Below are positions 1-9,233 of a stretch of 64,000 bases of DNA, in pieces. The stretch covers positions 1 through 64,000 of the forward strand of contig NZ_ATHL01000075.1 of NCBI RefSeq assembly GCF_000445125.1, read 5' to 3'. Position 1 is the stretch's first letter. Every line of letters begins with the position of its first letter. A program made the position numbers and the translations under genes. The DNA comes from Novosphingobium lindaniclasticum LE124. Its GTDB lineage: Bacteria; Pseudomonadota; Alphaproteobacteria; Sphingomonadales; Sphingomonadaceae. A model generated the notes under the pieces. That model saw only the letters and a list, made by a program, of their open reading frames with translations. It had not been told where the DNA came from and did not search any database.

Positions 1-129
1 CCAGCCCGCCCGGCGGCCGCTTCGGCCCGAGCTGTTCGCCATTTGGACGCCTCGACGGTGCAATTTATGAGTTTACGCCCTAGTGTGCGTTGCAGGTTTT
101 GAAATGTCTGGATTTCCACGGATGGAAAC

Positions 130-204
130 TGGAGCGGGCGAAGGGATTCGAACCCTCGACCCCAACCTTGGCAAGGTTGTGCTCTACCCCTGAGCTACGC
201 CCGC
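130..204 (-). tRNA. tRNA-Gly (anticodon GCC), copy 1
   Basis: Read on the minus strand, this 75-nt segment begins GCGGGCG, pairs with a 3' CGCCCGC acceptor arm, has a T-arm with GGTTCGAATCC, an anticodon loop with GCC, and an encoded CCA end. It decodes GGC/GGU glycine codons. A second, identical copy lies 48 bp upstream in transcription order, so the two are probably co-transcribed leftward and processed from one precursor. Confidence 0.95.
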
Positions 205-252
205 TCTGGCGTTTCGGAGACTTTCGGCGAACCGGAAAGTCCCTATGTGAAC

Positions 253-327
253 TGGAGCGGGCGAAGGGATTCGAACCCTCGACCCCAACCTTGGCAAGGT
301 TGTGCTCTACCCCTGAGCTACGCCCGC
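253..327 (-). tRNA. tRNA-Gly (anticodon GCC), copy 2
   Basis: This 75-nt sequence is identical to the first copy, with the same acceptor stem, GCC anticodon and encoded CCA. It is the promoter-proximal member of the pair when read leftward. The 48-bp spacer between the copies differs from the tRNA sequence and can fold into an imperfect hairpin (about 220-240). A 9-bp inverted repeat (342-362, CCTGCTGGA / TCCGGCAGG) lies just upstream; its role is unknown. Confidence 0.95.
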
Positions 328-599
328 TCTGACGTTCAAGACCTGCTGGAGTTTCCGGCAGGTCCGGGGTGGAGGCGCGCCACTAGCAGTGACCCTTGGG
401 GGCTGCAAGAGGAAAATCGAAAGAATTTTCAAAATCCAGGGATAACGGCATTTTCCGGGTGAGCGGAGCTGCAGGCGTGACAGTGCCCCTCTCCACGGGC
501 CGAACCAAAACCGAGATCCACCCTTCACAAATCCGTCCCGAAGGACGATCTAAGGTGCCATTCGTTTTTCACGCCATTCGTTTCACGGGAGCACGTATC

Positions 600-1511
600 T
601 TGGCCAGCATGGGTCTCAACCTCGACGAACAGAAGGCGGTCGACCGGTTCCGCAAGACAGTGGCCGAACCGTCCATGACGAAGCTGGTGATCCTCGATTT
701 CTGGGCCGAATGGTGCGGTCCCTGCAAGGCGCTGACCCCGGTGCTGGAGAAAGTCGCCGAGGACTATGCCGAGAAAGGCGTGGTCCTCGCCAAGGTCAAT
801 GTCGACGAAGAGCAGTTCATCGCCTCGCAGTTCCAGGTCCGCTCGATCCCCACGGTCTATGCGATCTTCCAGGGCCAGCCGGTAGCCGACCTGACGAACG
901 CCCGCACCGAATCGCAGCTCAAGCAGACGCTGGACCAGCTGCTGTCACAGCTTCCGGTTCAGCCCGACGGCGCGGAGCCGCAGCAGGACCTCGCCCCGCT
1001 GATCGCCATGGGCGAGGAAGCCCTTGCCGAAGGCGACGGTGAACGCGCCGCCTCGATCTTCATGCAGATCCTCGAACTGGCGCCGGAGAACGCCGAAGTC
1101 GTCGCCGGCTTCGTGCGCGCGCTGGTGCTGTCGGGACGCGTCGAGGAAGCCGAGCAGGTGCTCGCCAGCCTCGATCCCGCCCTCGCCGCCGATCCGCTCG
1201 TCGAGCGTGCCCGTTCCGCGCTGGCGCTGGCCAAGGACAAGCCCGAGGACAGCGAACTGGCCGCCCTGCGCGCCGCCGCTGCCGAGCGCCCCGCCGACAT
1301 GGATGCCCAACTCGCTTTCGCCAACGCGGCCTTCGCCGCCGGAGAGCGCGATGCCGCCGCCGATACCCTGCTGCGCATGGTCGCCGGCGACCGCGAATGG
1401 AACGAAGGAGCCGCGCGTGCCAAGCTGCTCCAGATCTTCGAAGCGACCGGGCTGGAAGATCCCTGGGTTTCGACCACCCGCCGCAAGCTTTCCACCATTC
1501 TGTTCGGCTGA
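600..1511 (+). CDS. cnoX: CnoX-type chaperedoxin: thioredoxin domain plus TPR region
   Basis: This is a 303-aa cytoplasmic protein with an N-terminal thioredoxin fold (about residues 10-120) and a C-terminal helical TPR-like half. The active site WCGPC is at residues 38-42, so both redox cysteines are present, unlike E. coli CnoX/YbbN, which lacks the full pair. Members of the family protect proteins from over-oxidation and hand them to GroEL or DnaK. I chose the TTG at 600 (MASMGLNLDEQ) because GGGAG lies about 10 bases upstream; an ATG at 609 is also possible. The reading frame is open further upstream, but that part has no thioredoxin sequence. The next gene begins 2 bp after the stop, so the two are probably co-translated. 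Confidence 0.88.
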   Translation: MASMGLNLDEQKAVDRFRKTVAEPSMTKLVILDFWAEWCGPCKALTPVLEKVAEDYAEKGVVLAKVNVDEEQFIASQFQVRSIPTVYAIFQGQPVADLTNARTESQLKQTLDQLLSQLPVQPDGAEPQQDLAPLIAMGEEALAEGDGERAASIFMQILELAPENAEVVAGFVRALVLSGRVEEAEQVLASLDPALAADPLVERARSALALAKDKPEDSELAALRAAAAERPADMDAQLAFANAAFAAGERDAAADTLLRMVAGDREWNEGAARAKLLQIFEATGLEDPWVSTTRRKLSTILFG

Positions 1512-1513
1512 CG

Positions 1514-2125
1514 GTGGCACGGATCACCATCTTCCCGCTTCCGGGCGCGGTGCTCTATCCGGGGCTGCAATTGCCGCTCCATATCTTCGAGCCCCGCTAC
1601 CGGGCGATGGTGAGCGATGCCCTCGCCCGCGACCGGCGCATCGGCATGATCCAGCCGCAGCGCCCGGTGGAGGGCGCGCCGCTGTTCTCGGTCGGCTGCC
1701 TTGGTCGGATCGGTGATGTCGAAGCGCTCGAAGATGGCCGCTTCAACATCGTGCTGACGGGCGAATCGCGCTTTCGCCTGCTGCGCGAACTCGACGTGAC
1801 GACGCCGTTCCGCCAGATCGAGGCCGAACTCCTGCCCGAACGCGACAACGAAGTGCTCGCGCCCATCGAGCGGGCCAGCTTCGAACGCGAGGCGAAGCGT
1901 TTCGCCGATGCCCAGGGCTATGCCGTGGACTGGGACCAGGTCGGCCGGCTGGACGATCAATCCTTGATCAACGGCGTCTCGCAGATCGCGCCCTTCGATG
2001 CCGCCGCCAAGCAGGCGCTGCTGGAGGCCGAGACTCTGCCTGCGCGTTGTGAGCTACTGGTGCAGCTCATGCAGTTCTTCGGCCGACATTCGGATGACGA
2101 TGACGAGGGGGTGACCCTGCAGTAG
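1514..2125 (+). CDS. LON peptidase substrate-binding domain protein
   Basis: This is a 203-aa stand-alone Lon N-terminal (PUA-like) domain. It begins VARITIFPLPGAVLYPGLQL and continues HIFEPRYRAM, the usual signature of the family. It has no AAA+ or peptidase domain, so it is not a Lon protease. The function of such stand-alone domains is unresolved; a role as adaptor or substrate binder is an inference. The start is a GTG 2 bp after the thioredoxin-TPR stop codon. This pairing is common in alphaproteobacteria and suggests one operon for protein quality control. Confidence 0.88.
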   Translation: MARITIFPLPGAVLYPGLQLPLHIFEPRYRAMVSDALARDRRIGMIQPQRPVEGAPLFSVGCLGRIGDVEALEDGRFNIVLTGESRFRLLRELDVTTPFRQIEAELLPERDNEVLAPIERASFEREAKRFADAQGYAVDWDQVGRLDDQSLINGVSQIAPFDAAAKQALLEAETLPARCELLVQLMQFFGRHSDDDDEGVTLQ

Positions 2126-2211
2126 GCGCAGCGACGTACTCGCGGCTCATCGTCTCCACACGTCGTCAACAGCTTCCATGGGATGGCTGGGTGATCCCTG
2201 GGCTGCGCACT

Positions 2212-2583
2212 TCAGCGCTTGCCTTTACCGGGCAGCCGGGCCTGGCTCTCCAGCACGCGCTCTCGCATGTAGAGTTCCTGCGCTTCCTGCGATGAGAGGC
2301 CATCGCTGCCGTAGCGCTCCGCTAGGGAGCCGATCTGCTGCCGTTCCTTACGCAGCGTCTTGGCATCCCGTTTCGACAGCCGCCCGGACTCGCGGCCTTC
2401 CCGTATCGTGCGATCGATCTTGCGCAAGTCGAGGCGATAACGCGCCTCGTCGGCGGCCGCCTCGGCTCTTCGATAGGTCTCGGTGCCGGGCTGCGGCGCC
2501 GGAGGTCCGACGATCTGTGCCCCCGCGCCCGAGGCAGCCAGCAGCAGCATTCCGGCGGCACCGGCAGACAGCCAGCGGAGCAT
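2212..2583 (-). CDS. Small secreted charged protein, unknown function
   Basis: This is a 123-aa protein with a clear Sec signal peptide (MLRWLSAGAAGMLLLAASGAG, cleavage near AGA-Q). The mature part is proline-containing at first, then a highly charged Arg/Lys/Glu/Asp helix-prone segment (about residues 40-115). I recognise no domain. It lies on the same strand as marC, 66 bp downstream of it, and may be the last gene of the yggT-folD-marC run. The overlapping frame on the other strand shows no signal peptide or domain and was not called. Confidence 0.6.
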   Translation of the reverse strand: MLRWLSAGAAGMLLLAASGAGAQIVGPPAPQPGTETYRRAEAAADEARYRLDLRKIDRTIREGRESGRLSKRDAKTLRKERQQIGSLAERYGSDGLSSQEAQELYMRERVLESQARLPGKGKR

Positions 2584-2649
2584 CCCACTCTCCCTTGCAA
2601 GGAGAGGCGAGCATGACGCAAACCGCTGAACCTTCGGTGAACTTTCCGC

Positions 2650-3297
2650 CTACTGCAGCAGGACCGTCTTCACACCATCGATCACATATTGCGCCGCCAA
2701 CGCTGCCAGCAGCACGCCAAGGAGCCGCGTGATCACGGCTTCGACTTTGTCCCCGAGCACACGCATGAGCGGGCCGGCGGCAGCAAGCGCGCCGAAGCTC
2801 AGCAACATGACGGCAAGCATGGCGACGAGGATTGCCGCCGTCTGCTCGGCGCCATGCGCGCGCGAGGTCAGCAGCATGATCGTCGCGATCGAGCCCGGTC
2901 CCGCCAGCATCGGCATGGCCATGGGAAACACCGAGACGTCGTCGATTTCCGGCGTCTCCGCATTGTGGGCGATGATCTTTTCGGCACGCTCCTCACGGCG
3001 CTGGGTGCGCTTTTCGAAGACCATGTCGATGGCGATCATGAATAGCATGATGCCGCCGGCGATGCGAAAGGCGTTGAGTTCGATATGGAGCGCGCCCAGC
3101 AGCCGCGCGCCGAACAGTGCGAAGACCACCAGGATGGCACTCGCGATCAGGCAGGCCCGCGCCGCCATGGAGATCGCCTGCGAGCGGCTGGCGTCGGCGG
3201 ACAGTCCGGCATAGATCGGCGCGCAGCCCGGCGGATCGATCACCACGAAAAGCGTGACGAAGGCGCTGAGAAAAACTTCGTACATGCCGTTCATCAT
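2650..3297 (-). CDS. marC: MarC family integral membrane protein
   Basis: This is a 215-aa inner-membrane protein with six predicted hydrophobic helices. It starts [20 protein letters not shown], followed by DPPGCAPIY, the characteristic first-helix motif of the MarC/UPF0056 family. A second family motif, FPMAMPMLAGPGSIATIML, lies in the second half. Despite its name, MarC is no longer considered an antibiotic-resistance protein, and its substrate is unknown. The start ATG at 3297 overlaps the stop of the upstream gene by 4 bp (ATGA), which argues for translational coupling. Confidence 0.88.
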   Translation of the reverse strand: MMNGMYEVFLSAFVTLFVVIDPPGCAPIYAGLSADASRSQAISMAARACLIASAILVVFALFGARLLGALHIELNAFRIAGGIMLFMIAIDMVFEKRTQRREERAEKIIAHNAETPEIDDVSVFPMAMPMLAGPGSIATIMLLTSRAHGAEQTAAILVAMLAVMLLSFGALAAAGPLMRVLGDKVEAVITRLLGVLLAALAAQYVIDGVKTVLLQ

Positions 3298-4013
3298 TCC
3301 TTGGGCGCGGCGACTTCGCTGCGCAACACTTCGGTCATCGCGCCGTTCTTCAGCAGCGAGACCTGAAGCCAGCGCGAGTGATCGGCGTTGACGTGATAGC
3401 TCCAGGACAGCGTGCCGTCCTTGGACCGCCCCCGACCGTCCATGCCGGGCGCCAGCGTCTTCCTGTCGCGCTCCACCACGAGTTCGTCGCCGCGCGGCCC
3501 GCGAACGCAATCGGCGACCGAAGCGGAAAGCATGGCCGGCTCCTTGAGCGCTTCCGCCAGGGAGTCGCCCTGATCGAGAACCCAGCGATAGTCGCCCTTC
3601 TTGCGCTTCTGCCAGATCGTCGTGAAATAGCCGACCGATCCGTCCGGGCGCTGCCAGGCGCCCTTGGTGACGCCCAGCGTGCCGTCGCAGCTCATCCAGA
3701 CCTGATAGGGCTGCCACTGCACCGGCGCCGCCGGTTCCTGGCGGCCGCTCAGCCAGTCCTTGGCACGAACCGGCTCGGGAACGAACATCACCGCTTCATC
3801 GTCGGCATATTCGTCGAAGGCCTGCCACTGGCCCTTTTCGCGCGCGGTTCTGGCAAAGGCGATCTCCGCCGCGACAAGGGCGCTGGGATTGGCCGTGCCT
3901 GCTCCGGGCGCGTAGTCCGGCCGTTTGCGCGCGGCGGCGGGGGCGGCGGTGAGCGCGAGCAACGCGGCCCCACCCACCACGGCCGCCCGAACCCGGCGCG
4001 GCGCCCGGTTCAA
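3294..4013 (-). CDS. Secreted NTF2-like (DUF4440/SnoaL type) protein
   Basis: This 239-aa protein has an N-terminal signal peptide (about residues 9-28, ending APAAA). The mature region begins with a helix ([19 protein letters not shown]) and continues [12 protein letters not shown], then alternating beta strands, as in NTF2/SnoaL folds. These folds bind small ligands or act as enzymes, but no catalytic residues can be assigned here. The start is TTG at 4013, overlapping the folD stop (TTGA). Its own stop overlaps the marC start. It is thus sandwiched in a translationally coupled chain, but I see no obvious metabolic link to folD. Confidence 0.7.
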   Translation of the reverse strand: MNRAPRRVRAAVVGGAALLALTAAPAAARKRPDYAPGAGTANPSALVAAEIAFARTAREKGQWQAFDEYADDEAVMFVPEPVRAKDWLSGRQEPAAPVQWQPYQVWMSCDGTLGVTKGAWQRPDGSVGYFTTIWQKRKKGDYRWVLDQGDSLAEALKEPAMLSASVADCVRGPRGDELVVERDRKTLAPGMDGRGRSKDGTLSWSYHVNADHSRWLQVSLLKNGAMTEVLRSEVAAPKE

Positions 4014-4915
4014 AGCTTGCTCTCGTCCAGCGAGAGACCGGCATTGCGGTGGGCGGCGACCACCGTGTTGCGCAACAGGACGGCGATGGTCATCGGCCCC
4101 ACGCCGCCCGGAACCGGGGTGATCGCGCCTGCCGCCTGCGCGGCGGAGGCGAAGTCGACATCGCCCACCAGCCTGGACTTGCCTTCCTCGGCCCCCGGAA
4201 CGCGGTTGATGCCCACGTCGATCACGGTAGCGCCCGGCTTGAGCCAGTCGCCCTTGACCATTTCCGGACGGCCGACCGCCGCCACCACGATATCGGCGCG
4301 GCGCACGACTTCGGGCAAATCCCTGGTGCGGCTATGGGCGACGGTGACGGTGCAGCTTTCCGCGATCAGCAGTTGCGCCATCGGCTTGCCGACGATGTTC
4401 GAACGCCCGATCACCACGGCGTCGAGGCCCGACAGCGACCCCAGCCGGTCCTTCAGCAGCATGACGCAGCCCAGCGGGGTGCAGGGCACGAAGCCCGGCA
4501 GGCCGGTGGCGAGCCGCCCGACGTTGACGACATGGAAGCCGTCCACATCCTTGTCGGGATTGATCGTCGCGATGACCTTCTGCTCGTTCATGTGCGAAGG
4601 CAGCGGCAATTGGACGAGAATGCCGTCCACCGCCGGATCGGCGTTGAGCCGCTCGACCACGGCCAGCAGATCGGCCTCCGAGGTATCGGCGGGGAGCTTA
4701 TGTTCGAAGCTCTCCATCCCGGCTGCCAGGGTCTGCCTGCCCTTGTTGCGCACGTAGACCTGGCTTGCCGGATCCTCGCCCACGAGCACAACTGCGAGGC
4801 CCGCCTTGCGGCCGGCCCTCGCCTCGAAGTCGGCGGCCACGGCGGCGATGCGGGTGCGCAGGCGCTCGGCGAAGGCCTTGCCGTCGATGATGTTGGCAGC
4901 GGTCATGTCAGGCAT
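4010..4915 (-). CDS. folD: Methylenetetrahydrofolate dehydrogenase/methenyltetrahydrofolate cyclohydrolase
   Basis: FolD (301 aa) interconverts 5,10-methylene-, methenyl- and 10-formyl-tetrahydrofolate, supplying one-carbon units for purines and initiator tRNA. The sequence has the folate site ([14 protein letters not shown], with the catalytic Lys), [10 protein letters not shown], the NADP-binding [16 protein letters not shown] and the C-terminal [18 protein letters not shown]. Two starts are possible: MPDMTAAN at 4915, overlapping the yggT stop, or the ATG at 4906. The gene sits downstream of yggT and upstream of two membrane or secreted proteins, all with overlapping ends. Confidence 0.96.
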   Translation of the reverse strand: MPDMTAANIIDGKAFAERLRTRIAAVAADFEARAGRKAGLAVVLVGEDPASQVYVRNKGRQTLAAGMESFEHKLPADTSEADLLAVVERLNADPAVDGILVQLPLPSHMNEQKVIATINPDKDVDGFHVVNVGRLATGLPGFVPCTPLGCVMLLKDRLGSLSGLDAVVIGRSNIVGKPMAQLLIAESCTVTVAHSRTRDLPEVVRRADIVVAAVGRPEMVKGDWLKPGATVIDVGINRVPGAEEGKSRLVGDVDFASAAQAAGAITPVPGGVGPMTIAVLLRNTVVAAHRNAGLSLDESKL

Positions 4916-5192
4916 AGGCCAGCGGCTGGAGGATCATGATCAGCACGTTGAGGCCGATGATCAGCACCATCGGCGAGAAGTCGATCCCGCCGGTATTGGG
5001 CATGATGCGTCGGATCGGGCCGAGGATCGGTTCCAGCAGCGCATTGAGCGCGCGCCAGACCGCTTCGACGAACCGGTTCTGGAGGTTCACCACGTTGAAG
5101 GCGATCAGCAGGCCCAGCACGAATTGCACGAGCACAAGGGTCGTGAGGATCTGGACAAGGTAGATTAGGGCGTTGATCACACCGCCGAGCAT
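4908..5192 (-). CDS. yggT: YggT family membrane protein
   Basis: This is a 94-aa inner-membrane protein with two hydrophobic segments (about residues 5-35 and 65-92) and the motif [21 protein letters not shown], which is typical of YggT/Ycf19 proteins. These proteins are linked to cell-envelope or division-site organisation, but no biochemical role is established. I took the start as ATG 5192 ([16 protein letters not shown]); the frame is open further upstream, but that extension is not family-like. folD follows with overlap or a 1-bp gap. Confidence 0.85.
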   Translation of the reverse strand: MLGGVINALIYLVQILTTLVLVQFVLGLLIAFNVVNLQNRFVEAVWRALNALLEPILGPIRRIMPNTGGIDFSPMVLIIGLNVLIMILQPLAYA

Positions 5193-5535
5193 GGGCGTGG
5201 GGCCTTTCTGAGGAATGAATCGCCGCCTGATAGCCGAGGCGGGGGGCGGGGAGCAAGCGCAGGAACGGCGCAGGACGGTTCGGCGCAACACTCGGTTACA
5301 GAGCCACGCTCCGCGTGGTTATGCGCAGGCGGACCACCGGCACCCGATCCCTTTCCCGCCGCCGCGAGCCCGCGAAGCGGGAGAAGCGATCCAAAGCCGC
5401 GTAAACCGCTCCTGGATGGCCGGGCGGCTTCGGCGGCTCGCCATGACGAAGCGGGCGGTCTCGCACGGGACAAGATCAGGGGATTTCCGGCAGCGCATGC
5501 TCGCGGAGGCAAGGCCATGCCCCCCCGCATCAGGC
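5193..5535. repeat. Gene-free stretch with a degenerate inverted-repeat copy
   Basis: This 343-bp stretch between yggT and the lipoprotein gene has no credible coding sequence. Around 5385-5425 it holds a degenerate copy of an inverted repeat (arms ATCCA / TGGAT around a GC-rich core) that occurs in better form at 27161-27195. Open frames that run through it read like the six-frame translation of this repeat, not like a protein. The yggT promoter is expected near 5193-5290, but I cannot place it. Confidence 0.4.
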
Positions 5536-6087
5536 CTAGCGCGTGACGGTCGACATCCGTTCGATGCGCCAGTTGAGCTGCTGTTCACTCGCGCCGGGCA
5601 GATCGTTGATCCGGCGCAGGACGATGCTGCCCCGGCGAGAGGGGCGCCCATCCGCAAAGTCCAGCACGACCGGCGCCTCGTAAAACAGCGTACCGGCCGC
5701 ATTGCTGCTGTCGCCCCGGCCGAGCGCGATCCTCGGTCCGGCATCGCCGCCGAATTCCTCGGCCAACCGGTTCGGCGTCATCTGGGCATCGAGTGTCCAC
5801 GCCTTGGCGGCGTCGTCCCAGTCGCCGATGCGCAGGGCATTGACATAGTAGCGCAGCAGGCGTTCGGGATCGCGGCGCTCACCCAGCGCGCTCTGGTCGA
5901 GCTGCGCGGCAAGGCCATTTCCGGCAGCTTCGGTGGCATCGCCGGAAGGTTCTTCGGAGGCGGCGACGGCTTCGCTTGCCGCGATCGACGCCTCGCTGCT
6001 GGACTGCGCGATCGGATCCTTGCCGCAGGCTGCAAGCAGGAGAGCGAAAGCAGAAACAGTGCTGGCGATGACGACGGTTTTGCGCAT
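5536..6087 (-). CDS. Putative lipoprotein, unknown function
   Basis: This is a 183-aa protein with a lipoprotein signal: MRKTV, a hydrophobic stretch, then the lipobox L-A-A-C with the lipidated Cys at 21. A low-complexity Ser/Glu/Ala linker follows (residues 25-60). The C-terminal domain (about 75-183) contains paired charged and hydrophobic strands, and I do not recognise a family. The gene lies 47 bp after argB on the same strand and may share its transcript. The localisation (periplasm, membrane anchored) is well supported; the function is not. Confidence 0.75.
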   Translation of the reverse strand: MRKTVVIASTVSAFALLLAACGKDPIAQSSSEASIAASEAVAASEEPSGDATEAAGNGLAAQLDQSALGERRDPERLLRYYVNALRIGDWDDAAKAWTLDAQMTPNRLAEEFGGDAGPRIALGRGDSSNAAGTLFYEAPVVLDFADGRPSRRGSIVLRRINDLPGASEQQLNWRIERMSTVTR

Positions 6088-6134
6088 TTGGCTCGAAGTG
6101 CCTTTCAGCCGAACGGTTCCTCTTGCAGTGCGGC

Positions 6135-7034
6135 TCAGCCGGCCCGGATCAGGGTTCCGGCGCCTTCCTGCGTGAATATCTCCAGCAACATGGCATGGGA
6201 AACCCGCCCGTCAAGCACGACCGCGGCTTCGCAGCCGGCCTCCACCGCGTGGATGCAGGTTTCCAGCTTGGGGATCATTCCGCCCGAAATCGTCCCGTCC
6301 TGCTGCAGCTTGACGATGTCGCAAGGCGTCAGGTCGGTCAGCAGTTCGCCCTGCTTGTCGAGCACGCCGCGCACGTCGGTCAGCAGGAACAGGCGCGAGG
6401 CGCCGAGCGCGGCAGCGATGGCGCCCGCCATGGTGTCGGCGTTGATATTGTAGGTCTGGCCGTCTTCGCCCGGCGCGATCGGGGCGATGACCGGGATCAT
6501 GCCGGCCGACGAAATCGTCTCGATCACGCCGATGTCGATCTTTGCAGGCTCGCCCACGAAGCCGAGATCGACGGCGCGTTCGATGTTGCTGTCCGGATCC
6601 TTGGCGGTTCGCTGCACCTTGCTGGCAGTGACGAGGCCGCCGTCCTTGCCGGAAATGCCCATGGCCTTCCCGCCAGCCTGCGCGATCCAGCCGACGATTT
6701 CCTTGTTTATGACTCCCGAGAGCACCATTTCCGCCACTTGCGCGGTCTGCTTGTCGGTGACGCGAAGGCCGTCGATGAAGCGCGATTCCACGCCCATGGT
6801 CTTGAGCATGGCGCCGATCTGCGGACCGCCGCCGTGGACGACCACCGGGTTGATACCCACCGCCTTGAGCAGCACCACATCCTCGGCGAAATCACGCGCC
6901 AGTTCAGGATCGCCCATGGCATGGCCGCCGTACTTCACGACGAAAGTGCGGCCGGCATAACGCTGCAGGTAAGGCAGCGCATCGACGAGCGTCTCGGCTT
7001 TGGAGAGCATGGCGGGATCGTGCGGAATCGGCAT
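6135..7034 (-). CDS. argB: Acetylglutamate kinase
   Basis: ArgB (299 aa) phosphorylates N-acetylglutamate with ATP, the second step of arginine synthesis. The amino acid kinase motifs are clear: [10 protein letters not shown] near the N terminus, [10 protein letters not shown] for phosphate binding, and the C-terminal [10 protein letters not shown] with YNINADTMA. The length is normal for the family. The N-terminal extension of about 25 residues suggests the arginine-inhibited hexameric class, which is an inference. It is followed on the same strand by a lipoprotein gene and preceded by a putative queuosine-precursor transporter 64 bp upstream; no other arg gene is in the window. Confidence 0.96.
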   Translation of the reverse strand: MPIPHDPAMLSKAETLVDALPYLQRYAGRTFVVKYGGHAMGDPELARDFAEDVVLLKAVGINPVVVHGGGPQIGAMLKTMGVESRFIDGLRVTDKQTAQVAEMVLSGVINKEIVGWIAQAGGKAMGISGKDGGLVTASKVQRTAKDPDSNIERAVDLGFVGEPAKIDIGVIETISSAGMIPVIAPIAPGEDGQTYNINADTMAGAIAAALGASRLFLLTDVRGVLDKQGELLTDLTPCDIVKLQQDGTISGGMIPKLETCIHAVEAGCEAAVVLDGRVSHAMLLEIFTQEGAGTLIRAG

Positions 7035-7098
7035 GGGGGCGCTTTAATCCCCCCGCACAGAAATAAAACCCGTTTCCGCGTGCGGACGACCGATTATT

Positions 7099-7776
7099 TC
7101 ATTCTCCGTCCAGCTTCCGGCCCAGCTTGACGAAGAGCCAGATGAACGGCGGCACCATGATCGTCGAAAGCACCAGCTTCGAGATGATCTGTCCACCCAT
7201 GATGTCCCACAGCGGCAGCACGCCTGCAAAGGAGATCGTGATGAAGATCAGCGTGTCCACCACTTGCGACAGCAGGCTGGCGATCCAGGCGCGCATCATC
7301 AGCATCCGCCCTTCCCGGCCGGCGGAAAGGCGCGAAAATACGGTGACGTTCAGCGTCTGCGACACGCCATACGATACGAGACCTGCAAACTGCATACGCG
7401 CGCCCTGGCCGAGCAGGCGGGCATAGGCCTCCTGATCGTCCCAGAACGGGGCAGGCGGAACGACGTGGATCACCAGGGTCAGCAGACACATGGAAACGAT
7501 CAGCGGAATGAAGCCGAAGCGCACGAGGCGATTGGCGACGGTCGTCCCGTGCAGTTCAGCCACGGCGCTGGACAGCACGACGAGCAGCAGAAACGCGAAA
7601 ATGCCCGATTCCACGGCGAGATCGCCCAGCACCGGCCATTGGCCCAGAGAGGCGATCTTGATGCCCAGAACGCCCGCCAGCACCACCAGCCCGCCATAGA
7701 GCGTGGAGAACACGAACATGGAGCGGGGAATGGTGATGGCGCGGGATTGCGCGCTTGCAGGGGCTTGCGGTTCCAT
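7099..7776 (-). CDS. yhhQ: VUT family queuosine-precursor transporter (YhhQ-like)
   Basis: This is a 225-aa multi-pass inner-membrane protein with about six hydrophobic helices and family landmarks: an early helix (MFVFSTLYGGLVVLAGVLGI), SYGVSQTLNVTVFSRL in the middle and a C-terminal PPFIWLFVKLGRKL. The VUT/YhhQ family imports queuosine precursors (preQ0/preQ1) for tRNA modification. The substrate here is inferred from the family; no preQ1 riboswitch is visible in the short upstream region. The start is ATG 7776. It is transcribed divergently from nupC. Confidence 0.82.
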   Translation of the reverse strand: MEPQAPASAQSRAITIPRSMFVFSTLYGGLVVLAGVLGIKIASLGQWPVLGDLAVESGIFAFLLLVVLSSAVAELHGTTVANRLVRFGFIPLIVSMCLLTLVIHVVPPAPFWDDQEAYARLLGQGARMQFAGLVSYGVSQTLNVTVFSRLSAGREGRMLMMRAWIASLLSQVVDTLIFITISFAGVLPLWDIMGGQIISKLVLSTIMVPPFIWLFVKLGRKLDGE

Positions 7777-7879
7777 GGCGATGCTCTAACGGGCGCGGAA
7801 CAATTGCACTAGCCGTCATGAATGCGCCCCTTTAGGTTTGCGCACAGATTCAGCACGTATTTTCGGAGAAATGGGGACG

Positions 7880-9220
7880 ATGCACGTCGCCTACAGCCTG
7901 CTCGGCATCGTTCTCATCATGGTCGCCGCCTTTCTGCTCTCCACCGATCGCCGGGCCATCCGTCTGCGCGTGGTCGGTGCCGCCTTCGCCCTTCAGGCAG
8001 GCCTTGCCGCGCTCGTGCTTTACGTTCCGCTCGGCAAGGACCTGCTGGGCGGCGCGGCCTCCGGCGTGGAAAGCCTGCTCGGCTATGCCCATGCTGGCGT
8101 GGACTTCCTGTTCGGCCCGCTCGCCAGCCCCGAGATCGGCGGCCGCAGCTTCGCCATCTCCGCCCTGCCGGTGATCATCTTCTTCGCCTCGCTGATCTCG
8201 ATCCTCTACTACCTCAAGATCATGCCGCTGGTGGTCCGCTGGATCGGCGGCGGGCTGGAGAAGCTGACCGGCATCAGCAAAGTGGAAAGCCTCTGCGCCG
8301 CGTCGAACATCTTCGTCGGCCAAAGCGAAGCGCCCTTGGTAATCCGCCCTTACCTGGCCGCACTCAACCCTTCGCAGCTGTTCTGCGTGATGAGCGTCGG
8401 CCTGGCGGGCGTGGCCGGCACGATCCTGGCCGCCTATGCCTCGATGGGCATCCGCATCGATTACCTCGTCGCCGCCGCTTTCATGTCGGCGCCGGGCGGC
8501 ATCTTCATGGCGAAGATGATCATGCCCGATCCGCGCCCTGTTTCGATTGCCTCTTCGTCCGGCGAAGAGGTGAACGTCCACGAAGGCACCCTCCCGCCCG
8601 CAGGCGCCGCCGCTGCCGCGCTGAACCGCGCCGACGTCACTCACCTGCCCGGCGTCCACATAGACGAACCCGAAGCCGTCGAGCACGAGGAAGAGAAGCC
8701 CGCCAACATCATCATGGCCGCCTCGCAAGGCGCTCAGACCGGCGTGAAGCTGGCAGTGGCAGTGGGCGCCATGGTGCTCGCCTTCGTGGCGCTGATCGCA
8801 CTCGCCAACGGCCTCGTCGGCTGGGTCGGCAGCCTGTTCGGCTTCACCGGCGTAACCTTCCAGGGCCTCTTGGGCTACATCTTCGCGCCGGTGTTCTACC
8901 TGCTGGCGATGCCCGACTGGCACGAGGCCATGCAGGCCGGCAGCCTGTTCGGCAGCAAGATCGTGCTCAACGAATTCGTCGCTTTCATCGACCTCGGCCA
9001 GATGAGCGCGCTCAGCCCGCGCACCGTCGCCGTCGTTACTTTCGCGCTCTGCGGCTTCGCCAACTTTTCGTCGATTGCCATCCAGATGGCCGTCACTGGC
9101 AGTCTCGCCCCCAACCAGCGCCCGATCATCGCCCGCCTCGGCGTCCGCGCGCTTTGCGCCGGCAGCCTGTCGAACCTGATGAGCGCCGCGCTGGCCGGGC
9201 TGTTCCTGGGCCTGGCTTAA
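7880..9220 (+). CDS. nupC: NupC/CNT family concentrative nucleoside transporter
   Basis: This is a sodium- or proton-coupled nucleoside importer of the inner membrane, 446 aa. The CNT signatures are GQSEAPLVIRPY and KIVLNEFVAF, both part of the substrate and cation site. A hydrophilic loop (about residues 225-285) interrupts the helices. I chose ATG 7880 (MHVAYSLLG) because GGAG lies 11 bases upstream; ATG 7871 would place GGAG only 2 bases away. A strong hairpin follows the stop. Confidence 0.9.
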   Translation: MHVAYSLLGIVLIMVAAFLLSTDRRAIRLRVVGAAFALQAGLAALVLYVPLGKDLLGGAASGVESLLGYAHAGVDFLFGPLASPEIGGRSFAISALPVIIFFASLISILYYLKIMPLVVRWIGGGLEKLTGISKVESLCAASNIFVGQSEAPLVIRPYLAALNPSQLFCVMSVGLAGVAGTILAAYASMGIRIDYLVAAAFMSAPGGIFMAKMIMPDPRPVSIASSSGEEVNVHEGTLPPAGAAAAALNRADVTHLPGVHIDEPEAVEHEEEKPANIIMAASQGAQTGVKLAVAVGAMVLAFVALIALANGLVGWVGSLFGFTGVTFQGLLGYIFAPVFYLLAMPDWHEAMQAGSLFGSKIVLNEFVAFIDLGQMSALSPRTVAVVTFALCGFANFSSIAIQMAVTGSLAPNQRPIIARLGVRALCAGSLSNLMSAALAGLFLGLA

Positions 9221-9233
9221 ATCGAGATCTAGC

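Noticed and set aside
90..462. Open frames across the tRNA region with repeated GFEPSTPTLARL-like translations
   Set aside because: The repeated peptide is the translation of the tRNA-Gly complement; no protein is encoded there.
945..1960. Long antisense frames opposite the thioredoxin-TPR and Lon-domain genes
   Set aside because: High GC content produces long shadow frames. The sense products have clear domains, while the antisense ones are low-complexity.
3085..3366. Rightward frames opposite marC and the NTF2-like gene
   Set aside because: They lack ribosome sites and plausible composition, while the leftward genes have a membrane topology or signal peptide.
7777..7820. A preQ1 riboswitch in front of the queuosine-precursor transporter gene
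   Set aside because: The upstream leader is very short before the divergent nupC region, and I see no preQ1 aptamer pattern.
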